In this document: positions 1 to 6,388 of the stretch, piece after piece
Layout: every line of letters begins with the position of its first letter
Position numbering within the stretch: the stretch's first letter is position 1
Assembly: GCA_018267435.1 (NCBI GenBank)
Contig: JAFDYM010000423.1
Span: 1 to 6,388, forward strand
Length of the DNA stretch: 6,388 bases
Source: Bacteroidota bacterium
GTDB lineage: Bacteria; Bacteroidota; Bacteroidia; Chitinophagales; LD1
Reading direction: 5' to 3'
Program-made: the position numbers and the translations under genes
Notes under the pieces: model-generated
Told to the model about the DNA's origin: nothing
Databases searched by the model: none
What the model saw: the letters and a program-made list of their open reading frames with translations, nothing else

Positions 1-1
1 A

Positions 2-553
2 GATGTAGCATTCTCCTCGCAGCAGTTTCACATCAGCCCCGAAATACAGAACGCCAGCAGCCGCTTGCAGTGGTACGCCACGCGCAACTTGGTAAACGAA
101 ATGATGGGCGAATACACCGAGGTACTGAAGGATGAATTCAACAAGCCATACCTACAGCCTGGCAAGCCCAATGTGTCATTAACCCATACGGCATTGTATG
201 CGGGTGCTATGTTGAGCACTAAGCATATAGTTGGTATAGATATAGAAATGATACGGCCCAAAATAGAGCGCATAGCACATAAGTTTTTAAGGCAAGATGA
301 GATAGATGCCATTAACCCCGAAGAGCGCCTGGAGAAGTTGATACTGTACTGGAGCGCAAAAGAGGCGCTGTATAAACTGCATGGCCGCAAGCAGTTGGAG
401 TTTATGACGCAGCTATTGATTGACCCGTTCGACCTACAGCAAAAGGGTACTGCCACGGCGCGCATCATAGCCGATGATATAGCACCCGACAATCTAACTC
501 TTCATTACGAATTCTTTGATGACCACGTATTGACCTACGTGCTTGGGCGGTAG
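2..553 (+). CDS. 4'-phosphopantetheinyl transferase superfamily protein (5'-partial)
   Basis: Enzymes of this family move the 4'-phosphopantetheine arm of coenzyme A onto a conserved serine of acyl, peptidyl or aryl carrier proteins, activating them for fatty-acid, polyketide or peptide synthesis in the cytoplasm. The frame is open from base 2 to the TAG at 551-553, giving 183 visible residues. Counting from the first visible codon, the three family motifs are present: KPYL with NVSLTHT (about 48-63), VGIDIE (77-82), and YWSAKEALYK (116-125). D80, E82 and E121 match the expected Mg/CoA-binding acidic residues, and K120-E121 is the WxxKE signature. IAHKFL (about 91-96) fits the family too. The gene probably begins some tens of codons left of the window; a TTG at 65 is a poor start because homologous-looking sequence continues upstream of it. 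The length and motif spacing resemble Sfp/Gsp-type rather than the shorter AcpS type. The carrier substrate cannot be told. Its 3' end overlaps dnaG tail to tail. Confidence 0.9.
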   Translation, partial: DVAFSSQQFHISPEIQNASSRLQWYATRNLVNEMMGEYTEVLKDEFNKPYLQPGKPNVSLTHTALYAGAMLSTKHIVGIDIEMIRPKIERIAHKFLRQDEIDAINPEERLEKLILYWSAKEALYKLHGRKQLEFMTQLLIDPFDLQQKGTATARIIADDIAPDNLTLHYEFFDDHVLTYVLGR

Positions 554-2565
554 ATAACATTGCCTATAGTGCGGGCAAATTCCTTCTTCTGCTCCATTAG
601 CAGCTTCCATAGTTTCATTAGGCGCTCACTCTCCTTTTCGTCTTGCGCATCGCGCAGCAAGTGGGCTATTTTGTTTATCTCTACTATGTTGTGGTACTGC
701 TTTAGGCGCAACAGTGCCGACTGTATATCGCGCACAAATAGGTCCTTCTTTTCGGGCACTACTACCTTGTGCTTGGCAAACCAGTTTTCGCTTACATGGT
801 TTTTGGTTTCCAATAGCTCAATAGCCAGGTTAGCTATATCCCTATCATCATTACCTGTGTAGAAACTATCCGGGTGCGCATTGCCCTCGGCAAACTCACG
901 CTTTACCAATTCGTATATGGGCTTGTAGCGCGGCGTTTCTATATCCATACCCTCCATCTCATCTAGTATATACGCCGTTACCGATACTTCGGCATCCTCG
1001 TTCATTATACCCCAATTGCCATACTCTATTAGCACGCGTATTACCTCGCGCTCCAAGTATGGTAGGGTGCTATCGGTATTGGCAAAACGCTCTTTGTGAA
1101 CGGGCGCGTTGTCGCGCTCTTCAGGTGGATAGTAATCATCGGGCGGGCCATTGCTACCATCGTAATAATCATCGGGCGGATTGTTGTTACCCGTGTTGTT
1201 ATTCTGTTGCTGCTTAGGTTCTTGACGGCGTTCTGTTTTGGCTTGCTCGCTTGCCTTTTTGCTACGGGCCTTGTTTACCTCGGTTATCAGTATCTGCTCG
1301 TTCATGTCGAACAGCTGCGAGCACTGCTTGGTGTACACCGAGCGCTGTATGGCATCGGGTATTTTACCTATCGATTCTATAATGTCGCGAATAAGTTCCG
1401 CCTTCTTTATAGGGTCGGTCTTGGCCTCGGCGGCAAACAGCGAGCTTTTGAAAAGGATAAGGTCCTTCTTATTCTCCTGTATGTATTTATTGAAAGCCTC
1501 TACCCCTACCCTTTTCACATAGCTATCAGGGTCTTCTTGGTCGGGTAGAATAACGATGCGCACGTTCATGCCTTCTTCCAGTATCAAATCGGTACCGCGA
1601 AGGGCTGCTTTTATACCGGCATTATCGCCGTCGTAAAGCATGGTTATATTCGGCGTTATACGCTTTATCAAGCGTATTTGATCGGGCGTAAGCGCTGTGC
1701 CGGAAGATGCAACTGCGTTTTCAATACCCGCTTGGTGCAAGCTAATTACATCGGTGTAGCCTTCTACCAAAAGACATTCATCTTTCTTCCTTATCTCCTG
1801 CTTGGCAAAGTAAGCGCCGTACAGCAACTTACTTTTGTTGTATACCTCACTCTCCGACGTATTGACATACTTGGGGCTCTTCTCATCTTTTATCATGATG
1901 CGGCCACCGAAGCCTACCACCTTGCCCGTCATGTTATGTATAGGGAACATAACGCGGTTGCGGAAGAAATCGTAAGTGCTATTCTCCTTCGGCGAAGTCA
2001 AACCTGCCTTCTTCAATACATCTAGCTGAAAGCCGTTTTTAAGAGCGTATTTGGTAAAGCCATCGCCAGCATCGGGCGCAAAGCCCAACTGAAACTTATC
2101 GATAGTATGTTGCAGAAAGCCGCGTTCCTTAAAGTATGCCAAACCTATTTTGCCGTTGTCGTTGTTCAGCATATAGTCGGTAAAGTACTTCTGCGCAGCG
2201 GCGTTGGCTATGTATATACTCTCAGTAAGATTGTGCTTTTCCTGTTCCGCCTGCTTCTGTTCATCGCTGCGGTGCTCCTCCTCTATTTCAATGTTGTACT
2301 TGTTGGCTATGTAGCGCAGGGCATCGGGGTAGCTCAACTGCTGATAATCCATTAGGAATTGTAGCGGTCCGCCCGCCTTGCCGCACCCGAAACACTTATA
2401 GATATTGCGCGCCGGATTAACGCTGAACGAAGGGCTCTTCTCGTTATGGAACGGGCATAGACCTTGTAGGTTCGAGCCACGCTTTTTTAGGGTAACAAAT
2501 TCACCTACGATGTCCTCTACGCGGGCCTCGTCCATTATCTTCTGTATGGTGAATTTGGTAATCAT
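535..2565 (-). CDS. dnaG: DNA primase DnaG
   Basis: DnaG makes the short RNA primers for lagging-strand synthesis and replication start, working with the DnaB helicase at the fork. The 676-residue product has the domains in order. A CHC2-type zinc-binding domain comes first (C37, H40, C58, C61, in CPFHNEKSPSF and YKCFGCG). The catalytic core follows, with FRNRVMFPI (201-209) and GKVVGFGGR (214-222). The TOPRIM fold has LVEGYTDV (catalytic-type E268), YDGDNAG (D312, D314) and EDPDS (D345, D347). A low-complexity linker at about 436-495 is rich in Gln, Asn, Pro and Asp and contains PPDDYY twice. A C-terminal helical region (about 500-676) corresponds to the helicase-binding domain. It is longer than the E. 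coli enzyme (581 aa) mainly because of linker and tail. The ATG at 2563-2565 is the first after an in-frame TAA and gives the usual DnaG N-terminus; no strong ribosome site is visible. The XRE gene lies 51 bp upstream on the same strand. All key residues are intact. Confidence 0.97.
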   Translation of the reverse strand: MITKFTIQKIMDEARVEDIVGEFVTLKKRGSNLQGLCPFHNEKSPSFSVNPARNIYKCFGCGKAGGPLQFLMDYQQLSYPDALRYIANKYNIEIEEEHRSDEQKQAEQEKHNLTESIYIANAAAQKYFTDYMLNNDNGKIGLAYFKERGFLQHTIDKFQLGFAPDAGDGFTKYALKNGFQLDVLKKAGLTSPKENSTYDFFRNRVMFPIHNMTGKVVGFGGRIMIKDEKSPKYVNTSESEVYNKSKLLYGAYFAKQEIRKKDECLLVEGYTDVISLHQAGIENAVASSGTALTPDQIRLIKRITPNITMLYDGDNAGIKAALRGTDLILEEGMNVRIVILPDQEDPDSYVKRVGVEAFNKYIQENKKDLILFKSSLFAAEAKTDPIKKAELIRDIIESIGKIPDAIQRSVYTKQCSQLFDMNEQILITEVNKARSKKASEQAKTERRQEPKQQQNNNTGNNNPPDDYYDGSNGPPDDYYPPEERDNAPVHKERFANTDSTLPYLEREVIRVLIEYGNWGIMNEDAEVSVTAYILDEMEGMDIETPRYKPIYELVKREFAEGNAHPDSFYTGNDDRDIANLAIELLETKNHVSENWFAKHKVVVPEKKDLFVRDIQSALLRLKQYHNIVEINKIAHLLRDAQDEKESERLMKLWKLLMEQKKEFARTIGNVIYRPST
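1133..1179 (-). repeat. Short in-frame duplication in the dnaG linker
   Basis: The 14-base string TAATCATCGGGCGG occurs at 1133-1146 and again at 1166-1179, exactly 33 bp (11 codons) apart. On the coding strand it encodes the repeated PPDDYY of the DnaG linker (residues about 463-468 and 474-479). The spacing keeps the frame, so it looks like a small tandem duplication inside a disordered, length-tolerant linker. Confidence 0.75.
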
Positions 2566-2616
2566 GCTATTGAAATAGGGACGCCGAAATTAAATCAAAA
2601 AATGTTCTTGTGCTTG

Positions 2617-2973
2617 TTAAGCCTGCTCAGTTGCCTTTTCGGCTATCAGTTTTTCTATCTCCTCCAGTTTGTCCAAACTCACTTTCGAAAGCAGTTTGTT
2701 AATCTCTATGCGATTCTCGCGGAGTCGTATTTTCTGTAGCGGGTGGTCGGCGCGGTCGTCAAGCAGGTCGTTCGGTACCCACTCGAAAAGTTCGTTGGGT
2801 GTACAGTTTAGTATAATACACAACTTCTCCATGTGGTCAAGTCGCATGTGTTCTACCTTACCATTCTTGTATTTATGTGCTGTAAAAGGTACAAAGCCAT
2901 TTTGTACCAAAAACTTGTATGGTTGTTCAATAGCCCTAGCCTTGAATATCCTTTTCAGGTTCAAATCCAACAT
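2617..2973 (-). CDS. XRE/Cro-type helix-turn-helix transcriptional regulator
   Basis: This is a 118-residue predicted cytoplasmic DNA-binding protein. The N-terminal part (about 1-68) has the layout of short Cro/C1-like (XRE) domains: a first helix (LNLKRIFKARAI), a helix-turn-helix region around 18-40 (PYKFLVQNGFVPFTAHKYKN), and the very typical end LDHMEKLCIILNCTPNELFEW (45-65). The C-terminal half (about 76-118) is charged and Leu/Ile-rich with heptad-like spacing (LQKIRLRENRIEINKLL, then LDKLEEIEKLIAEKA), so a coiled coil or dimerisation helix is likely. The ATG at 2971-2973 begins a normal XRE N-terminus. The stop lies 51 bp before dnaG on the same strand, so co-transcription is possible. 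Palindromic and direct repeats in the upstream region suggest autoregulation (inferred). The target genes are unknown; the divergent surface-protein gene is another candidate. Confidence 0.85.
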   Translation of the reverse strand: MLDLNLKRIFKARAIEQPYKFLVQNGFVPFTAHKYKNGKVEHMRLDHMEKLCIILNCTPNELFEWVPNDLLDDRADHPLQKIRLRENRIEINKLLSKVSLDKLEEIEKLIAEKATEQA

Positions 2974-3016
2974 AGAAAACGGTTTGTTTGAGTTTGTGTG
3001 TGCAACTGCAAAAGAA

Positions 3017-3028
3017 CAAACTAAAGTT
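3017..3028. promoter_or_regulatory. Near copy of the palindrome in the XRE leader
   Basis: CAAACTAAAGTT differs by one base from the first 12 bases of the palindrome at 3142-3155. It lies 44 to 55 bases before the XRE start codon, inside the predicted leader, and is flanked by GAAC (3014-3017) and GTTC (3026-3029) as an imperfect inverted repeat. It could be a second, weaker binding site, but AT-rich DNA makes such matches fairly easy by chance. Confidence 0.25.
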
Positions 3029-3120
3029 CCATAAAGGCAAAGCAGTTTTGCACAAATGTGAACTAAGGCTCAAAAAGCCAATATTTATATCAAAATACCC
3101 AATACTTTCCTTCAAAACAT

Positions 3121-3128
3121 CAAAGTTA
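3121..3128 (-). promoter_or_regulatory. Candidate Bacteroidota -7 box (TAnnTTTG) for the XRE gene
   Basis: Read on the minus strand, 3128-3121 is TAACTTTG, an exact match to the TAnnTTTG -7 element known for Bacteroidota primary-sigma promoters. The expected -33 position, about 20 bp upstream, falls inside the palindrome at 3142-3155. The nearest clear TTTG is only 13 bp away, so the -33 element is imperfect. A start near 3114 would give a leader of about 140 nt before the XRE ATG. Confidence 0.4.
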
Positions 3129-3141
3129 GCCATTAAAAATA

Positions 3142-3155
3142 CAAACTTAAGTTTG
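3142..3155. promoter_or_regulatory. Perfect 14-bp palindrome, candidate operator
   Basis: CAAACTTAAGTTTG is identical to its own reverse complement. It sits 13 bp upstream of the candidate -7 box of the XRE gene, where bound repressor would block the -33 region. Its size suits a small dimeric helix-turn-helix protein. A near copy lies at 3017-3028. Operator function is inferred from symmetry and position only. Confidence 0.4.
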
Positions 3156-3185
3156 AGTTTTTAGCACGTCCTTTTGTATTTAAAC

Positions 3186-3237
3186 CTGCCCATCGGCCCG
3201 AAAAAATGCTATAAGTCATGCATTCGCGTTTGGGCAG
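3186..3237. repeat. Nested inverted repeat of unknown role
   Basis: An outer pair, CTGCCCA (3186-3192) and TGGGCAG (3231-3237), encloses an inner pair, AATGC (3205-3209) and GCATT (3220-3224). Both are perfect and share roughly one centre, so a two-level stem could form in RNA or the pairs could be paired protein sites. No T-tract follows, so it does not look like an intrinsic terminator. Confidence 0.35.
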
Positions 3238-3300
3238 AATTAGTCCTCCTACTTGTGGTCTTATACCCTTTTTAAGGTATGGTTTTCAATGGTTTGGGTA

Positions 3301-3329
3301 TTGACAGGTTTGATTTTAGCAGTTATCTT
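3301..3329 (+). promoter_or_regulatory. Weak sigma-70-like promoter candidate for the surface-protein gene
   Basis: TTGACA at 3301-3306 is followed, after 17 bp, by TATCTT at 3324-3329. The first hexamer and the spacing are ideal for a classical sigma-70 promoter, and the second hexamer matches TATAAT at 4 of 6 bases. Bacteroidota normally use TAnnTTTG instead, and no exact plus-strand TAnnTTTG is visible in the gap, so this is a weak call. It would imply a leader of about 255 nt. Confidence 0.2.
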
Positions 3330-3592
3330 ATTAAAAGATTAGGCAAGCGTTAAAAAAAGGGACAAAGTCATTAAAAAATGATAGAATTTGCATCATATTC
3401 GCGCGCTTACCTAAAAACAGGACACACAATAAAATCGCTTTAGGATAGGTATATCTTACTGTGATTCAAATGTTAAGAAGTATTCTCTATGCAACTTTAG
3501 AGTATTTCTACGCATCTATTTGTGCCTAGCTAACGTAATAATACCATAACAAATAGATAACACCTTATAAATCAGCACAACCACCACCGAGA

Positions 3593-6388
3593 ATGAATTT
3601 TTTTACCCGTGCCGCGTATGTAAAACACTTTGTTGCATTAATAACCCTATTATTCACCACGGCCTTAGGCTATGGGCAAACCACTTATACGTGGGTCCCT
3701 ACAGGTAGTGGCGCTTTTACTACTGCTACAAACTGGAGTCCAAATGGTGTGCCAACAACTGGAGATAATCTTGTATTTGCTAGTTTAACTAGCAACGGTA
3801 CAATCTCAGCCGTTCCCAACGGTATTACGTTGAACAATGTTACTATAAACAATGGTTTTAATGTTACACTCTCTTCAACTGCCCCTTCTACACTCTCATT
3901 TGCCGGAACCGTTAGTGTGAACAATGGTGCATTGGTAAAGGGAACAAACCTTACTTTACAATTCAACTCAGCAAGTGCTTACGACCATAATAGGAATGGG
4001 GGCACAATACCTGTTGCTAACTGGGATATGGCCTCAAATTGTAATATAAGGGGAATCGCTAATACGGTATTTACATCCGGATTTTCACAAACATTTGGCA
4101 ATGTGTTGTGGGATTGTGCCAGCCAATCTGCGGATATACTATTTTCTTCTGCTATCGGGTTTCCTAATGATGTTCAAGGAACTTTTGAGGTAAGGAATAC
4201 AGGCAATTTTATTACAGCGTTAAATTTTGCAGTTACAAAAACATGGTCGGGCGATTTGGTCATTAATGGGGGCCGATTTGCATTGCGAAATGGTGCAGTT
4301 TCTGGTACTACATCATTAACTGTGCGTGACTTTACACTCAATAATGCGCTAAATAGTAATGCCCAATTTATATTAAGTAATGGGACTACTACAACAAGCA
4401 ATATAACCTTAGCAACAACGCGAGATTTTACCCTGAATTTATTCCAAAATTCTAGTAACACCAATGTAATACAATATCGAGCAGTAAATGCTAGCTTAAC
4501 TGAAAACATTAGTATTGGCAGAAACTTTACCCAAACAGGAAATTTTACTGGGCAAATAGGTAGGTTAGGTACGGCTGGTACACAAAACATAGTATTTAAT
4601 GGAGGTGGCAATAGTGTTTACTCAGCCACGCGAAACAATATAATAGGTACAATTACATCTATCAATGTTACAGGTACCACCCTTGACATTGGCAATAATG
4701 ATCTTACATATACGGGTAATTTTGCACTTACCAATGCTACGGCAGGTGTAGTAATGGGTGCGAATGGCTTTATAAATAACACAGGTACTTTTAGTACTGT
4801 TGCTGGCAGTACATTAAATATAGGTTCGCAACAAGGTATAACTGCTACTGGTGGCGGTGCTACGGGTAATGTTAGAAGTTCAAGTACTCGTACATTTATT
4901 GTTAGTGCTAATTACATCTACACTGGTACCAACGGACAAATAACAGGTACTGGTTTACCATTAAACATTACAGGTTCAGTAACGGTTAACCTTAGCGATG
5001 GAGGGGCACTGACTTTGAGCAACACAGGTACTTCTACCATTGCAGCTCTCGGTGTTCTTAGAATAGTAAATGGCTCATTAAGCAATGCCGCATCTTTTAA
5101 TCAAACAAGTGGAACGCTGGAGTATGCAGGCTTAGCGGCGCAAACTGCTACTAACTTCGAGTTTCCGGCAACCAACGGTCCAGCTCGGCTTGTTATTAAT
5201 AACCCCAATGGGGTAACCTTGCATGCGCCACGTAGTTTACCATCCGCTGGCTCGCTTACGCTTACTTCGGGTATACTTACTACTACCGCCGCTAACGTAC
5301 TTAGCATATTGAATACTGCACCTGCTGGCATAGCAGGTGGTTCTTCTACTTCTTATATAAATGGCCCTATAACCAGGGCTTTGGCTACTTCTACTACCAA
5401 CACGTATTTGTTCCCCGTAGGTAAAAGCAGTTACCAGCCCATACAACTTACACCAAGCAGTGCCGTAAACGTTTCATTAACAGCCGAGGTTTTCGATGCT
5501 GATGCTGGCGGTACAGGTAGTTTAGGTATAGCATCGCTTAACACTAACCGATACTGGAAGATAGCTAAAACAGGTGGGGGTAATTTAACCTCGCTTGGTA
5601 CACCTACTGTAACAGAGTACGGTTTAGCAGCGAATAACCACCTTACCTATTCAGCCACAGCTAGTGGTATATATAGCATGATTCCCTCTACCTTTACAGG
5701 CAATGAGATAACTCCCAATTCAGCTGTGCCAATTCCAAGTGGTGTGGGTGTAGGAGAAGTAAACTTAGTAATAGGTACAGGCGGAACATTATCGGGTATT
5801 GTACCTGTAGGTAATGGCAGTAGTATTCAAAAGCTTTATCAAATAGCGCAGTTGCTAAACACCAGTACCGTAACAGGTGATGTTATATTCGAACTACAAT
5901 CAGATTATGATGGTACAACGGGTGAGATTTTTCCAATCAACTTCTACCAATATAATGCAAGTGGAGGTGCTTGGAAAGCAACGGTGCGCCCTGCTGCAGG
6001 CGTAACAGGTAGGGTAACCTCTGCCAACCCTGGTAGCGGTGTAAACTTTATAGCTTTTAACGGTGTAGATAACCTAACCTTTGATGGTAGGCCAGGTGGT
6101 GTTGGCAACAGTATTGAGTGGATAGTTAGAAACACTCAAACTGCCGCTACATTTACTTCTACAGTACAGCTTATTAACGATGCTACCTACAATACTTTAC
6201 AATATGTACAGCTAGAAAGCCAAAATGCTTTGGCCAGTAATGGTACCGTGGTAATAGGAACTACCACTGGCACCACTGGTAACGATAATAATACCATACA
6301 GTTCTGTAACCTTCGCGACCGTAGCGATGCTACGGGTATGCCAATTAATGCCATATATGCAGTAGGAACGCTAAACGCTACTAACGAC
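3593..6388 (+). CDS. Large secreted beta-strand-rich surface protein, probable type IX secretion substrate (3'-partial)
   Basis: The frame is open for 932 codons from the ATG at 3593 to the right edge, with no stop; an in-frame TAG at 3554 precedes the start. Residues 1-29 form a signal peptide: R6/K11, a hydrophobic core (FVALITLLFTTAL), and likely cleavage near GYGQ|TTYTW. The mature part opens with YTWVPTGSGAF then ATNWSPNGVPTTGDN (about 32-59), a start often seen in beta-strand-repeat exoproteins. Residues 60-600 are Asn/Thr/Gly/Ser-rich short beta strands with few charges. After that come YLFPVGKSSYQP (605-616) and NRYWKI (652-657), then IQKLYQIAQLLN with VIFELQSDYDG (from 745), FDGRPGG (830-836), and a beta-helix-like stretch with NDNNTIQFCNL (897-907). 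This order is familiar from giant Bacteroidota surface or adhesin-like proteins carrying a C-terminal type IX sorting domain, which is not in view. No catalytic motif was recognised. Ligand and function are unknown. Confidence 0.88.
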   Translation, partial: MNFFTRAAYVKHFVALITLLFTTALGYGQTTYTWVPTGSGAFTTATNWSPNGVPTTGDNLVFASLTSNGTISAVPNGITLNNVTINNGFNVTLSSTAPSTLSFAGTVSVNNGALVKGTNLTLQFNSASAYDHNRNGGTIPVANWDMASNCNIRGIANTVFTSGFSQTFGNVLWDCASQSADILFSSAIGFPNDVQGTFEVRNTGNFITALNFAVTKTWSGDLVINGGRFALRNGAVSGTTSLTVRDFTLNNALNSNAQFILSNGTTTTSNITLATTRDFTLNLFQNSSNTNVIQYRAVNASLTENISIGRNFTQTGNFTGQIGRLGTAGTQNIVFNGGGNSVYSATRNNIIGTITSINVTGTTLDIGNNDLTYTGNFALTNATAGVVMGANGFINNTGTFSTVAGSTLNIGSQQGITATGGGATGNVRSSSTRTFIVSANYIYTGTNGQITGTGLPLNITGSVTVNLSDGGALTLSNTGTSTIAALGVLRIVNGSLSNAASFNQTSGTLEYAGLAAQTATNFEFPATNGPARLVINNPNGVTLHAPRSLPSAGSLTLTSGILTTTAANVLSILNTAPAGIAGGSSTSYINGPITRALATSTTNTYLFPVGKSSYQPIQLTPSSAVNVSLTAEVFDADAGGTGSLGIASLNTNRYWKIAKTGGGNLTSLGTPTVTEYGLAANNHLTYSATASGIYSMIPSTFTGNEITPNSAVPIPSGVGVGEVNLVIGTGGTLSGIVPVGNGSSIQKLYQIAQLLNTSTVTGDVIFELQSDYDGTTGEIFPINFYQYNASGGAWKATVRPAAGVTGRVTSANPGSGVNFIAFNGVDNLTFDGRPGGVGNSIEWIVRNTQTAATFTSTVQLINDATYNTLQYVQLESQNALASNGTVVIGTTTGTTGNDNNTIQFCNLRDRSDATGMPINAIYAVGTLNATND

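Larger units (their letters stand above)
2986..3160. repeat. 10-bp direct repeat flanking the XRE leader
   Basis: GTTTGAGTTT occurs at 2986-2995, just upstream of the XRE start codon, and again at 3151-3160, overlapping the right half of the palindrome. The coordinates span both copies. Together with the palindrome and its near copy, it makes TTTG-rich units recur across the region. Confidence 0.4.
2974..3592. other. 619-bp divergent intergenic region
   Basis: This AT-rich gap separates the minus-strand XRE gene from the plus-strand surface-protein gene. I find no credible protein-coding gene, tRNA or strong terminator. It contains a TAnnTTTG box for the minus strand, a 14-bp palindrome with a near copy, a 10-bp direct repeat, a nested inverted repeat near 3186-3237, a weak TTGACA/TATCTT pair for the plus strand, and minor short hairpins such as ATGAT/ATCAT (3378-3396) and CTCTA/TAGAG (3485-3502). 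The stretch 3400-3592 holds nothing else I can interpret. At this length, a small RNA or a regulated leader cannot be ruled out. Confidence 0.7.

Noticed and set aside
28..492. Minus-strand open frame opposite the phosphopantetheinyl transferase gene
   Set aside because: It is Ser/Cys-rich without family motifs and lies wholly opposite a gene with all three conserved motifs.
560..2355. Several plus-strand open frames opposite dnaG (560-862, 1096-1548, 1238-1522, 1678-2025, 2107-2355)
   Set aside because: All sit inside dnaG on the other strand, have biased hydrophobic or Arg/Ser-rich composition, and show no recognisable domain. They are antisense shadows.
2669..3034. Plus-strand open frame opposite the XRE gene
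   Set aside because: Its composition is Ser/Phe/Cys-rich with no motif, while the opposite strand has a clear XRE protein.
2936..3133. 65-residue minus-strand open frame overlapping the XRE start in another frame
   Set aside because: It overlaps the predicted leader and the first codons of the XRE gene, with no family resemblance. A leader peptide is conceivable but unsupported.
3263..3280. Short hairpin ATACC/GGTAT with a T-rich loop
   Set aside because: The stem is short and AT-rich, the T residues are in the loop rather than after the stem, and no gene ends nearby, so it is not a credible terminator.
3378..3396. Inverted pair ATGAT/ATCAT
   Set aside because: Five-base pairs are expected by chance in such AT-rich DNA; no supporting context was found.
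3685..6135. Minus-strand open frames opposite the surface-protein gene (3685-3966, 4174-4611, 5101-5331, 5237-5446, 5944-6135)
   Set aside because: They arise from the repetitive Thr/Asn/Gly/Val codons of the plus-strand gene and carry no start context or known domain.
1..6388. CRISPR array, tRNA, rRNA, insertion sequence or defence system
   Set aside because: I saw no regularly spaced repeats, no tRNA-like or rRNA-like sequence, no transposase or integrase motifs, and no recognised defence gene.

Overview
The window looks like chromosomal DNA of a Bacteroidota bacterium. The order Chitinophagales or a near relative is plausible from the style of the proteins, but this is a guess without a database search. 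Supporting signs are a DnaG with a long Asn/Pro/Asp-rich linker, a small XRE regulator of the kind common in this phylum, start codons without a clear AGGAGG ribosome site, a TAnnTTTG-type promoter box, and a huge Thr/Asn/Gly/Ser-rich secreted protein of the type usually exported by the type IX secretion system.

Left part (1-2973). A 4'-phosphopantetheinyl transferase gene enters from the left edge on the plus strand and lacks its 5' end. It converges on dnaG (DNA primase, minus strand), and the two stop regions overlap by 19 bp. Upstream of dnaG, on the same strand and 51 bp away, is a short XRE-family DNA-binding protein. Regulator and primase could share a transcript. The three genes have no obvious common pathway: one activates carrier proteins, one primes replication, one is a transcription regulator.

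Middle part (2974-3592). A 619-bp divergent intergenic region contains no convincing gene. It holds a TAnnTTTG box pointing towards the regulator, a perfect 14-bp palindrome just upstream of that box with a near copy in the leader, a 10-bp direct repeat, and a nested inverted repeat of unknown role. These look like a candidate autoregulatory region for the XRE protein.

Right part (3593-6388). One uninterrupted reading frame of 932 codons runs off the right edge. It starts with a signal peptide, continues through a long beta-strand-rich region, and then shows the YWKI-type and beta-helix-type segments typical of large Bacteroidota surface proteins. The C-terminal sorting domain that would prove type IX secretion lies outside the window.

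I see no mobile element, CRISPR array, tRNA or rRNA. No clearly novel system is visible. The most checkable new points are the candidate operators of the XRE gene and the composition shift along the surface-protein gene.
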